64,000 bases of DNA from Methylocapsa sp. S129. GTDB lineage: Bacteria > Pseudomonadota > Alphaproteobacteria > Rhizobiales > Beijerinckiaceae. The notes beneath the pieces are model-generated. The model worked only from the letters and a program-made list of their open reading frames with translations, ran no database searches and had not been told where the DNA came from. Location of the stretch: contig NZ_LMUI01000011.1 in the NCBI RefSeq assembly GCF_009765995.1, positions 634,824 to 698,823 of the forward strand, written 5' to 3'. Positions 1 through 6,849 of this stretch are shown here, in pieces (the stretch's first letter is position 1; every line of letters starts with the position of its first letter). A program made the translations under genes and the position numbers.

Positions 1-25
1 AATCTGATAGGTCCGCCAACCGTTC

Positions 26-115
26 CCCCACCCCTGGCCCCTCCCCGCAAACGCGGAGAGGGGACGCGCCAAGATTTCCCCTCCCCGCGTTTGCGGGGAG
101 GGGCCAGGGGTGGGG
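26..115. repeat. Large G+C-rich inverted repeat
   Basis: Arms at 26-48 and 93-115 are reverse complements over about 23 bases. Each arm carries its own smaller hairpin, around ctccccgcaaacgcgg on the left and ccgcgtttgcgg on the right. The whole can fold as a cruciform or a two-hairpin structure. It lies upstream of the LysE-type gene in a stretch with no convincing ORF. It resembles the intergenic palindromic repeats of alphaproteobacteria. It could also terminate a gene left of the window, although no T tract follows. Confidence 0.75.
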
Positions 116-197
116 CCGCGCGTGCTCAGAGACCGGAATCATGCTACCTTGGCGCGGCGCCGCACGGCCCGATGGCGCGCAATGACGAGGTCGATTG

Positions 198-812
198 ATG
201 AATATGGAATTGTTCACCGCCTTTCTCCTGATCACGCTCGTGCTGGTTTTGACGCCGGGCCCGATTGTCACCCTGGTGATCTCGACCGGCGCCACGCAAG
301 GCGTCCGCGCGGCGCTGACGACGGTGGCCGGCACGACGCTGGGCAATGTGCTGCTTCTGACCGCGATTGCCTTCGGCTTGAGCTGGGTGCTCGTCCATGC
401 GCTCGTGCTGTTTGAAGTCTTGCGCTGGGGCGGCGCCGCTTATCTCGTCTGGCTCGGCGTTCAGGCGTGGCGGCATGCCGGAAAGAGCGGCCCGGGCCTC
501 GCCCCGAGCGGGCGTGTGCATTTTACGCGCGGCGTGCTCGTGGCTCTGTCGAATCCGAAGACGATCGTCTTCTTCACCGCGTTCCTACCGCAATTCATCG
601 ATCCCAATCTGCCGGCGGGGCCGCAGCTCGCGGCGATGTGCATCGCCTCGGCGCTGCTCGCCATGGTGACGGATTCCTCCTGGGCGATCGCCTCGGGCCT
701 TGGCCGCGCCTGGTTCATGAAGCCCGCGCGCGCCAAGCTGCTCGGGCGGCTCTCGGGAACCGCGCTGATCGGCGGCGGCATCTGGCTCTCCCTGGCGCGG
801 CGGCCGAGCTGA
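198..812 (+). CDS. LysE/RhtB family amino-acid exporter
   Basis: This 204-residue polytopic inner-membrane protein belongs to the LysE/RhtB translocator family, which exports amino acids or related small molecules. The N-terminal segment carries the family signature LTPGPIVTLV and a glycine-rich second helix. The central loop holds SNPKTIVFFTAFLPQF, also typical of the family. Five to six hydrophobic segments are visible, and the length is normal. The ATG at 198 is preferred over a TTG three bases upstream because a gagg element lies at 187-190. The gene stands alone on its strand. The substrate cannot be read from the sequence. Confidence 0.88.
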   Translation: MNMELFTAFLLITLVLVLTPGPIVTLVISTGATQGVRAALTTVAGTTLGNVLLLTAIAFGLSWVLVHALVLFEVLRWGGAAYLVWLGVQAWRHAGKSGPGLAPSGRVHFTRGVLVALSNPKTIVFFTAFLPQFIDPNLPAGPQLAAMCIASALLAMVTDSSWAIASGLGRAWFMKPARAKLLGRLSGTALIGGGIWLSLARRPS

Positions 813-930
813 GGATTTTGTCGGGGGGCGGCGGGCAGCGGCGAGATTATGCACGCAAGCGCATGGCTGTCCGAGGAAACTCAAGCCTGGACGAGGAGCG
901 CCAGGATTTCATGATGGCACAATCTGTGGT

Positions 931-1039
931 CGTCATGGCCGGGCTTGTCCCGGCCATCCACGCGGCGCCGTTGCAAGGAGCTCTGAAGGTTGGCGCCCTC
1001 GGCGCGGCGTGGATGCCCGGCACAAGGCCGGGCATGACG
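931..1039. repeat. Dispersed palindromic element (VMAGLVPAIHA type), copy 1
   Basis: Arms at 931-963 and 1007-1039 form a long inverted repeat around a 43-base centre. Mismatches between the arms tend to be compensated, for example ggccgggcttgtcccggcc facing gcccggcacaaggccgggc. A second copy lies at 16138-16247. Read in one frame the arm encodes VMAGLVPAIHA, a string often mis-called as protein in Rhizobiales genomes. The surrounding 813-1201 interval holds no other convincing gene. Confidence 0.85.
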
Positions 1040-1201
1040 GTTGAGGTTGCAGCGTCGCCCAGCGCCACAACCGATTTTGTTTCCCCGGACGGCCCTGCGG
1101 GCAAGCGCGTTAAGGAAACCAAGATTTTTGAGACGGCTATTTAACGCATAAGCGCGTAGAGTGCTGACGGGCGGCAAGTTTTAAGCCGCCCGTAAATAGC
1201 G

Positions 1202-1645
1202 ATGACCAGAAAATCCACGCCGATTTCACTGCGCGATAAGGTGGCGATTTTTGCTATCCTGTCGATCATTCTCGCTGCAATAGCTTACGCGGCCTATCGG
1301 CCGGTCGGACAACCGAGCGCATTAGAGGGCACTGCCGGCGCGTCGATGATCTATGCTGGACTCCCGGCCGACGCGGGCGAGGCGAACGCGACATTCCGCG
1401 CGCGGGTGTCCTCCGCCTTCCCGCTCCTCACGCCGGAAGACAGCCTGATCCAGACCCTTTCGCGACAAGGGTTCAAATCGGACGGATGGTTCGCCAAGCG
1501 AATGACCTTTCGTCGGCAGCACGGCAGTCTGCGCGGCTGCGACTTCACGGCCAGCGTCACCTGGGAATCGGACGATCATGCGCGTGTAAAAACGTTAGAG
1601 ACTCGATTTATGCGCTCGCCTGGCTGTGTCGATAGTGTGGGATGA
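1202..1645 (+). CDS. Hypothetical membrane-anchored protein
   Basis: I do not recognise a family for this 147-residue protein. Residues 13-32 form one strongly hydrophobic segment (KVAIFAILSIILAAIAYAAY), which suggests a signal anchor with the rest in the periplasm. The soluble part has two cysteines, in RGCDF and SPGCVD, spaced so that they could form a disulfide. The stop codon overlaps a possible upstream start of the next gene, so the two may be co-transcribed. Base composition is slightly less GC-rich than the neighbours, consistent with accessory DNA. Confidence 0.6.
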   Translation: MTRKSTPISLRDKVAIFAILSIILAAIAYAAYRPVGQPSALEGTAGASMIYAGLPADAGEANATFRARVSSAFPLLTPEDSLIQTLSRQGFKSDGWFAKRMTFRRQHGSLRGCDFTASVTWESDDHARVKTLETRFMRSPGCVDSVG

Positions 1646-1683
1646 TTGAGGCTTCGGGCTCTGGATGCGCGGGGAGCGAAACA

Positions 1684-2169
1684 ATGGAAGACGAGGCGCT
1701 TGAGGAAACCCTTGCGATCCTCAAGGAAATTCCTGGCGGTCCCGAAGTGATCGCGTGGTTCGGCGGATCGCTAGAATTCGGCGATGCCGAAGTGCTTGAA
1801 CTTCGTCTTGTTCGAAAAGGTTTGAGCACCTTGCGATTGGCTGCGATGACCAGTGAGAGCGGAAAATATAAGGGACCGTCCTTCAAGCATGCTGTATTGG
1901 ATTTTACGCTGCGGGACATGATCGACGTTCATCTCGACGGGTTCGGCCGTCAGAATGTCATCGGTGGATTGACGTTGCGCCGTGCGAAGGACGAAGCGCT
2001 GCATCCCAGCCTAATCGGGATCGGCCTTGTTCGCGGCGACGTTGAAATCGAACTCCAACCCTGCGCTGGCGCGTTTGGGATGATCAGATGCAGCATCGAG
2101 AAAATCGCGATCACGCCTGTCGAGAACTATCAGGAAGCCGATAAGGCCGGCGCGACCCGCCGGGCATAG
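1684..2169 (+). CDS. Imm50-like small cytosolic protein
   Basis: This 161-residue soluble protein shows the pattern seen in the Imm50 immunity family. An acidic start is followed by a WFGGSLEFGDAEVLELRL segment, then by HLDGFGRQNVIGGLTLRR, which matches the family's Gly-Phe-x-x-Gln-Asn-Val-Ile core. The ATG at 1684 is chosen because ggggagcg lies just upstream. An in-frame ATG at 1642 has no clear ribosome site. Imm50 proteins are predicted antidotes of polymorphic toxins, but no toxin gene is recognisable beside it. The family call rests on motif memory only, so a different beta-rich domain remains possible. Confidence 0.5.
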   Translation: MEDEALEETLAILKEIPGGPEVIAWFGGSLEFGDAEVLELRLVRKGLSTLRLAAMTSESGKYKGPSFKHAVLDFTLRDMIDVHLDGFGRQNVIGGLTLRRAKDEALHPSLIGIGLVRGDVEIELQPCAGAFGMIRCSIEKIAITPVENYQEADKAGATRRA

Positions 2170-2261
2170 AGGCCGTCAACGTCCTTGCTTCGCGGCTAGA
2201 GCATAATGATTTATAGTCGAAACGGTCGAGTGTGATCCATCGTTTCGCATGGCGGAGCGTG

Positions 2262-2393
2262 TTTCACCGTCGAGACCTTGTCAATGACGGCCCTTCGGGC
2301 CACCGCCGAAGGCGGCGCGCCATAGGGCGTCGAAAGACCCCCGTCGTAAACAACGGGCTTTGACGCGTCATTGACAAGGTCTCGACGGTGAAA
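2262..2393. repeat. 28-bp perfect inverted repeat flanking a 76-bp centre
   Basis: The arm at 2262-2289 is the exact reverse complement of 2366-2393. The centre contains smaller hairpins such as gcccttcgggc. The right arm ends in a run of A, so on the minus strand the element begins with a T run. It lies between the Imm50-like gene and the 3' end of the sigma-factor gene, in a 306-base stretch with no convincing ORF. It could be a non-autonomous mobile element or a bidirectional terminator. Confidence 0.8.
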
Positions 2394-2475
2394 AAAGATG
2401 ACATCCATGCGAACAATGGCTCAATAGCGAAGCCAACGTGGCGTGTGGTGCGGTTCAATCAATTCGCATCGGGCT

Positions 2476-3006
2476 CTAGACCTTAAGATACTCTCGGATC
2501 AATCCGCGCGCACGGTGCAGCCGGCCTTTGACGGCTTCGCGGCTGAGCGATAGCGCCTGCCCGATTTCGTCGATCGTCCGTTCGTCGACGTCGCGCATCA
2601 AGACAATCCGGCGATAATGTTCGGGCAGCGACTGGATCGCGTTGATCAGATCGAGGCGCAAGTCTTCATCATTGCGTGTTGCGAGCAGACTGGAATCGGA
2701 AAGAAAATCCAGCGGCAGCGCGCGTCCGAGCACGGCGCGGGCGAGCCGCCAGCACGTGCGCCGCACCATCGACGCCAACCAGGCGGAGAAGGCGCCGACG
2801 GCGCGCAACGATGCGATCTTGCGGTAGGTCAGTATCAAGACCTCTTGAACGGCTTCATCGATGTCGCTCGCCGTCCGGCAGCTATATTGCGCATAGCGTC
2901 GAATGTCCGGTTGGGCGCGCGCGAGGAGGCGCGCAATCGCCTCGCCATCGCCTGTCTGCGCCGCCGCGATCAGCTCGGGCTCCACCACGGTCCTGCGGCC
3001 TCCCAT
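2476..3006 (-). CDS. ECF-type RNA polymerase sigma factor
   Basis: This 176-residue protein has the two-domain layout of extracytoplasmic-function sigma factors. Region 2 (about residues 20-90) includes DIDEAVQEVLILTYRKI and the AFSAWLASMVRRTCW segment. Region 4 (about 120-172) has LPEHYRRIVLMRDVDERTIDEIGQ and a helix-turn-helix ending LSREAVKGRLHRARGLI. There is no C-terminal extension, so it is not of the ECF41/42 type. It starts four bases after the stop of the DUF2892 gene, so the two form a bicistronic unit. No classical anti-sigma factor is adjacent. The small membrane protein upstream might play that role, but this is speculation. Confidence 0.88.
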   Translation of the reverse strand: MGGRRTVVEPELIAAAQTGDGEAIARLLARAQPDIRRYAQYSCRTASDIDEAVQEVLILTYRKIASLRAVGAFSAWLASMVRRTCWRLARAVLGRALPLDFLSDSSLLATRNDEDLRLDLINAIQSLPEHYRRIVLMRDVDERTIDEIGQALSLSREAVKGRLHRARGLIREYLKV

Positions 3007-3010
3007 GAGA

Positions 3011-3220
3011 TCACGTTTTGATTTGCGGTTTGCGGCCGACCATCGCGCACATCGGACAGAACCCGACGAACCCGGTCAACAGCGCGACCGCGCCGATTCC
3101 AACCAAAATCCACCCGGCCAGACTATTCCATTGCGCCGTCAAGCCAAACGCCGCGAGGCCTAAGCCTGAGAGGCTTCGACCCCAGCGCTCCCAGACTGGC
3201 AGGTTTTTGATGTAAATCAT
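3011..3220 (-). CDS. DUF2892 (YgaP-like) small membrane protein
   Basis: This 69-residue protein (MIYIKNLPVWERWGRSLSG at the N-terminus) has two hydrophobic helices joined by a short turn. It ends in a GFCPMCAMVG segment, the usual form of DUF2892 proteins, which make up the membrane part of YgaP. The ATG at 3220 is chosen over in-frame upstream ATGs because a gaggg ribosome site precedes it and the length then matches the family. The CPMC cysteine pair could be redox-active or metal-binding. It is the first gene of the DUF2892-sigma unit and faces the AhpD-like gene. Confidence 0.82.
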   Translation of the reverse strand: MIYIKNLPVWERWGRSLSGLGLAAFGLTAQWNSLAGWILVGIGAVALLTGFVGFCPMCAMVGRKPQIKT

Positions 3221-3366
3221 GTGTCCCTCGCTTTTGTGCTTGCTGCAACCCATAGAGGCGCGCTCGCGCAAAAACGGTTTGCGGGACCCGACATTTTTTT
3301 TTGCCCCGCCGAAGGGCGACCTTGCGACAAGCCGTCCGTCCAGGCGCCGCATTCTCAAAAAGATCG

Positions 3367-3395
3367 GGAATTCGTCCGCAAAAAGAAAACGTGAT
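3367..3395 (+). promoter_or_regulatory. Candidate ECF-type promoter
   Basis: GGAATT at 3367-3372 and CGTGAT at 3390-3395 are separated by 17 bases. This is the spacing and general look of -35/-10 elements used by ECF sigma factors. It lies about 65 bases upstream of the AhpD-like gene and faces away from the sigma operon. Assignment to the neighbouring sigma factor is inference. The rest of 3221-3461 holds no gene. Confidence 0.4.
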
Positions 3396-3461
3396 CATTC
3401 GCGAACCGTTTCCCCCCTCGCGGCCCTCTCATAGCCGGAGACAACACGCGGAGAAGCGATC

Positions 3462-3803
3462 ATGACGGACTATCAAAGGCGTAGCGACATCACGGCCGTG
3501 CCGACCCTGCTCGCCCTGGCGGCGCGGGAGGGCGAGACGTTCCTGGCTTTCAATCACGCCGTAGAGCGGGAGGACGGCGCGATCCCGCGCAAATATCGTG
3601 AGTTGATCGCGCTCGGCGTCGCGCTCACCACGCAGTGCTCCTATTGCATCGACGTCCATACGCGGCAGGCGCACGCCCAGGGGGTCACGAAAGAAGAACT
3701 GGCGGAGGTCGCGTTCATAGCGGCCGCCGTGCGCGCCGGCGGCGCCCTAGCCCATTCGCTGATGGCTCTTCGTCTGTTCGATGCGGAATCGAAATCAGGC
3801 TGA
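3462..3803 (+). CDS. Carboxymuconolactone decarboxylase / AhpD-like protein
   Basis: This 113-residue all-helical CMD-domain protein contains the AhpD-type active-site pattern C59-S-Y-C62-x3-H66, seen in TTQCSYCIDVHTRQAH. Family members with CxxC plus His act as peroxidase partners or thiol reductases rather than true decarboxylases. It is divergent from the DUF2892-sigma pair, and a possible ECF promoter lies between them. A role in an oxidative or electrophile stress response under that sigma factor is plausible but unproven. Length and motif spacing are normal. Confidence 0.88.
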   Translation: MTDYQRRSDITAVPTLLALAAREGETFLAFNHAVEREDGAIPRKYRELIALGVALTTQCSYCIDVHTRQAHAQGVTKEELAEVAFIAAAVRAGGALAHSLMALRLFDAESKSG

Positions 3804-3985
3804 CGCGAACATATTCAGAGCGGCGCCGCGGTATGGACGGGCACAGGTGATTCCATCATGCCCGAATGAAACCGCTTCGCGCGCACGCGCTTCGAATGGG
3901 ACGCTTCCTGGTCGAGGGGGTTAACCGTCATTGCAATGACGACCCGCGGATTCCTTTGAACGTCATCCCGCTCTGGCGTGAGAAA

Positions 3986-4867
3986 TCATCGCGTCGCCGT
4001 CAGAAATTCCGCAATGATCCGCGCCGTCTCGTCGGGATATTGATCGACGAAGAAATGGCCGCCGGGCAAGGACGCCGCCTCGATCGATGCGCAGCGCTTG
4101 CGCCATTCGCCGGGGATGTCGAACAGCTTGGCCATTTGGCTCGCCGAGCCGTAAAAGACCAGTGTGGGGCAGGCGACCTTCCGTTCGATATCGACGCCGT
4201 CGTGCTCAAGGTCGACGCTCGCGGCGGCGCGGTAGTCGGAGCAGGAGCCATGGATCATCGCGGGATCGCGCCATGAGCGGCGGTAGTCGGCGAGCATCTC
4301 CTGATCGAAATCGGCGAGCCGCGTCGCCCCCCAACCGACGAGACAGGTCTCATAAAAGAAATCGGGATCGGGGCCGATCAGCCGTTCGGGAAAGGGCTCG
4401 GGCTGCGACAGGAAATACCAATGCCAGTAGGAGCCGGCGACCTTTCTGTTCGTGTCCATGAACATGGCGTAGGTCGGGACGATATCCATGACGGTCAGCG
4501 TCCGCACGATGTCGGGATAATCAAGCGCCATGCGATGGCCGGTGCGCCCGCCCCGATCGTGGCCGACCAGATGAAAGCACTCGAAGCCGAGCTGCCGCAT
4601 CAACCCGACCTGATCGGCCGCCATCGCACGGAAAGAATAATTCGAGCGATCGGCCGCGCATGGCGGTTTGGCCGAATCGCCATAGCCGCGCAGGTCGGCG
4701 CAAACGACGGTGAAATCCTTCGCGAGCCGGGCGGCGACATGATTCCACATCGCCTTGTTCTGCGGGAATCCATGTAGGAGCAGGACCGGTGGGCCTGAAC
4801 CGCCCAGGACGTAGGAGATTTCGACGCCGGCGATCGAGACAACGCCCTGTTGGAAGTTCTCGAACAC
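3986..4867 (-). CDS. Fluoroacetate dehalogenase-type alpha/beta hydrolase
   Basis: This 293-residue alpha/beta hydrolase has an aspartate nucleophile in the sequence GHDRGGR. With the GTG start at 4867, which is preceded by an aagggagg site, the key residues fall at F34, D104, R105, R108, D128, H149, W150, Y212 and H271. These are the numbers I recall for fluoroacetate dehalogenase of Burkholderia/Delftia sp. FA1: nucleophile, carboxylate-binding arginines, acid, halide-pocket His-Trp-Tyr and base. That coincidence supports both the start and the family. The predicted reaction is hydrolytic defluorination of fluoroacetate to glycolate, although many homologues have other or unknown substrates. 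It is a single gene with no obvious operon partner. An in-frame ATG 60 bases upstream lacks a ribosome site. Confidence 0.82.
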   Translation of the reverse strand: MFENFQQGVVSIAGVEISYVLGGSGPPVLLLHGFPQNKAMWNHVAARLAKDFTVVCADLRGYGDSAKPPCAADRSNYSFRAMAADQVGLMRQLGFECFHLVGHDRGGRTGHRMALDYPDIVRTLTVMDIVPTYAMFMDTNRKVAGSYWHWYFLSQPEPFPERLIGPDPDFFYETCLVGWGATRLADFDQEMLADYRRSWRDPAMIHGSCSDYRAAASVDLEHDGVDIERKVACPTLVFYGSASQMAKLFDIPGEWRKRCASIEAASLPGGHFFVDQYPDETARIIAEFLTATR

Positions 4868-5064
4868 GATCGCCTCCCTTCGCCGACGCGTGCGCCCTAT
4901 TCTCGCGGATTCGAATAGTCCTGCCAAAGCACTGCAGGCGGCGGCGTGGCTCGCTTCACTTCAATCACGGCGTTGAGCGCTGTTCCAGCCTTCTGCGCGC
5001 ATAGCTGCTCGGACATTACGCGATGATGATGCGCCGCTTTATCGTCATCCATCACGGGCGATAT

Positions 5065-5078
5065 CCCCCGATCGGGGG
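5065..5078. promoter_or_regulatory. Perfect 14-bp palindrome CCCCCGATCGGGGG
   Basis: This palindrome lies in the 341-base divergent gap between the dehalogenase-like gene and the porin-like gene (4868-5208). It could be an operator for either gene or part of a short hairpin. No other gene or recognised site is seen in the gap. An in-frame upstream extension of the porin-like ORF crosses it but looks non-coding. Confidence 0.35.
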
Positions 5079-5208
5079 ACGCGGCGCGGCCGGCCGGCGG
5101 CTAGAATCGCGACCCACAGGCCTGACGCTCCCTTCGCCGCCCTCGACAGGCATCCCCATGCGCCGGCGAACCGGCAAAAAGAGAGGTCTGTTTCGCGATG
5201 GAAGGCTC

Positions 5209-6504
5209 ATGTCCCGTTTCCGCCTGACCGCCGGATTGCTGATCCTGGCGGCGTCGGCCGCGCAGGCCGCCGACCTTCCGGCGGCCGAACCGGCGCAGCC
5301 GGCGGCGGCGACGCCAACCTGGGTCGCGATCTTCTCGAACGAGGCCCGCTATTATTCCTGGCAGGGCTCGCGGGGCTATCCGACGGACGCCGCGTCTGCG
5401 CGCGGCGGCGGATCCGAGTTCTACGATCCTTTCGCGCTCCAGCTCGTGGGCCGTCCGTCGAACGATTTCAAGATCGAATTGATCGGCCGCGGCGGCTGGG
5501 TGCAGGCGCGGCAATCGACCGCCGGCCTGTCGGGCTCGGTTTCGACGATGACCGACACCACCCTGTCCGGCACGGTCACTTATCTCGGAATGAATGGAAT
5601 CCAGCCCTTCGTCTCGCTCAGCGGCAATCTTCCGACCGGTCGTTCCTCGCTGCCAGGATCGGCCGCCAACGCCCGCATGGATCCCGATCTTGTCGAGGTT
5701 TCGAGCTTTGGCGAAGGCTTCAACATCGGCCCGACCGTCGGATTCAACTTGCCGCTGACGGCGGCGCTGATTGCGACCTTCAGCACGGGCTACACCTGGC
5801 GCGGCCAATTTGAGCAGGAGGGCGGGCTGGCGGAGGATGGACTCCCCGTCGTTCAGTCCCCGACCGCGATCAAGCCCGGCGACGATCTGAGCTGGACGGC
5901 CTCGCTCGCTTACGCCTCCGGACCGCTCTCAACCAGCCTGACCGGGTCGATCACCAGAGAGACGACGACTTTTCAGGACGGCGCCCCCATCTACCAGGCC
6001 GGCTTGCGCTACCTTCTCGCCGGCTCGGCTTCCTATGTCTGGCCTGGGAGCTGGGGCGCGACGACGCTGACGGCGTCGGGCGCGCATGCCGACAATGATA
6101 AGGTGAAGTTTCTGCAATTTGCGCCGCTGCTTCTCGAGCCGGCCGACACCAATTCGAATGTCTACCGGACCGGAATCCAGCATCTGTTTCCCGTCGGCAA
6201 ACTCTCGATCGGGCCGGCGGCGAGCTATCTGTTCCGGGACCACAACGGCTATGACGCGGCGACGCTGCAATTCGTGCCGGCGAAGCAACGCTATTCCGCA
6301 GGCCTTGTGGCGCAGTTTTCGGCGAACGATCGGGTGACGTTCAACGCGCATGTCGACTGCGTCTGGACGCATGAAGACGACAATCCGGCGCCGGGCGGCG
6401 TCAAATACAGCACGCTCGCCGACGCCTATTTTGCGACCTCGTCCGTCCCCGTGGTTTCGAGCGTCGGATGGCAAACCTCGATCGGGATGAACGTCAGCTT
6501 CTAA
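5209..6504 (+). CDS. Porin-like outer-membrane beta-barrel protein
   Basis: This 431-residue secreted protein begins MSRFRLTAGLLILAASAAQA, a clear signal peptide, followed by an Ala/Pro-rich linker. The body is made of alternating beta-strand-like segments with many Gly, Thr and Ser residues. It ends IGMNVSF with a C-terminal phenylalanine, the usual sorting signal for outer-membrane barrels. The ATG at 5209 follows ggaagg. The ORF runs further upstream, but that part is Arg-rich and not membrane-targeting. No named family is certain. The small secreted protein 12 bases downstream is probably co-expressed. Confidence 0.72.
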   Translation: MSRFRLTAGLLILAASAAQAADLPAAEPAQPAAATPTWVAIFSNEARYYSWQGSRGYPTDAASARGGGSEFYDPFALQLVGRPSNDFKIELIGRGGWVQARQSTAGLSGSVSTMTDTTLSGTVTYLGMNGIQPFVSLSGNLPTGRSSLPGSAANARMDPDLVEVSSFGEGFNIGPTVGFNLPLTAALIATFSTGYTWRGQFEQEGGLAEDGLPVVQSPTAIKPGDDLSWTASLAYASGPLSTSLTGSITRETTTFQDGAPIYQAGLRYLLAGSASYVWPGSWGATTLTASGAHADNDKVKFLQFAPLLLEPADTNSNVYRTGIQHLFPVGKLSIGPAASYLFRDHNGYDAATLQFVPAKQRYSAGLVAQFSANDRVTFNAHVDCVWTHEDDNPAPGGVKYSTLADAYFATSSVPVVSSVGWQTSIGMNVSF

Positions 6505-6516
6505 GAGGAGCGAAAG

Positions 6517-6831
6517 ATGCGCATGTCATGGGCCGGACTTCTGTTGGCCATCTCGGCGATTTCACCGGCCGGCGTCGTGAGCGCGCAAGTCATGTGTCCG
6601 GAGGGACGGACTGCGGCTGGCGACTGCGTCAATCCCGGCCTGGCGCAGTCGGCGCGCGCGACGGCGGTTATTTTCGCGCAACCCAAGCTTTCGGCGACCG
6701 CCTTTCCCGTGCTGCCGTCGGCCGATCGCTTCTATCGCTATCCCTATGAATTGGTTGACACGCCGCAGGGGCCAAGCACGTTCGGGCCGTTCGCGATCGG
6801 CAAGGGGGGGAAAGTCATCTTCGTCCCCTGA
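6517..6831 (+). CDS. Small secreted protein of unknown function
   Basis: This 104-residue protein has a signal peptide (about residues 1-23, ending VVSAQ), then a short mature region with two cysteines in MCPEG and GDCVN that may pair. The C-terminal half contains RFYRYPYELVD and a Gly-rich tail. It follows the barrel gene by 12 bases with gaggag in the gap, so the two are probably co-transcribed. I do not recognise a function. A periplasmic or envelope location is inferred from the signal peptide only. Confidence 0.62.
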   Translation: MRMSWAGLLLAISAISPAGVVSAQVMCPEGRTAAGDCVNPGLAQSARATAVIFAQPKLSATAFPVLPSADRFYRYPYELVDTPQGPSTFGPFAIGKGGKVIFVP

Positions 6832-6849
6832 CGCCGATCGCGCAATCTC

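Noticed and set aside
467-1144. Frame through the LysE 3' end and the palindromic element, containing VMAGLVPAIHA
   Set aside because: The string is the translated arm of a dispersed repeat, not a protein.
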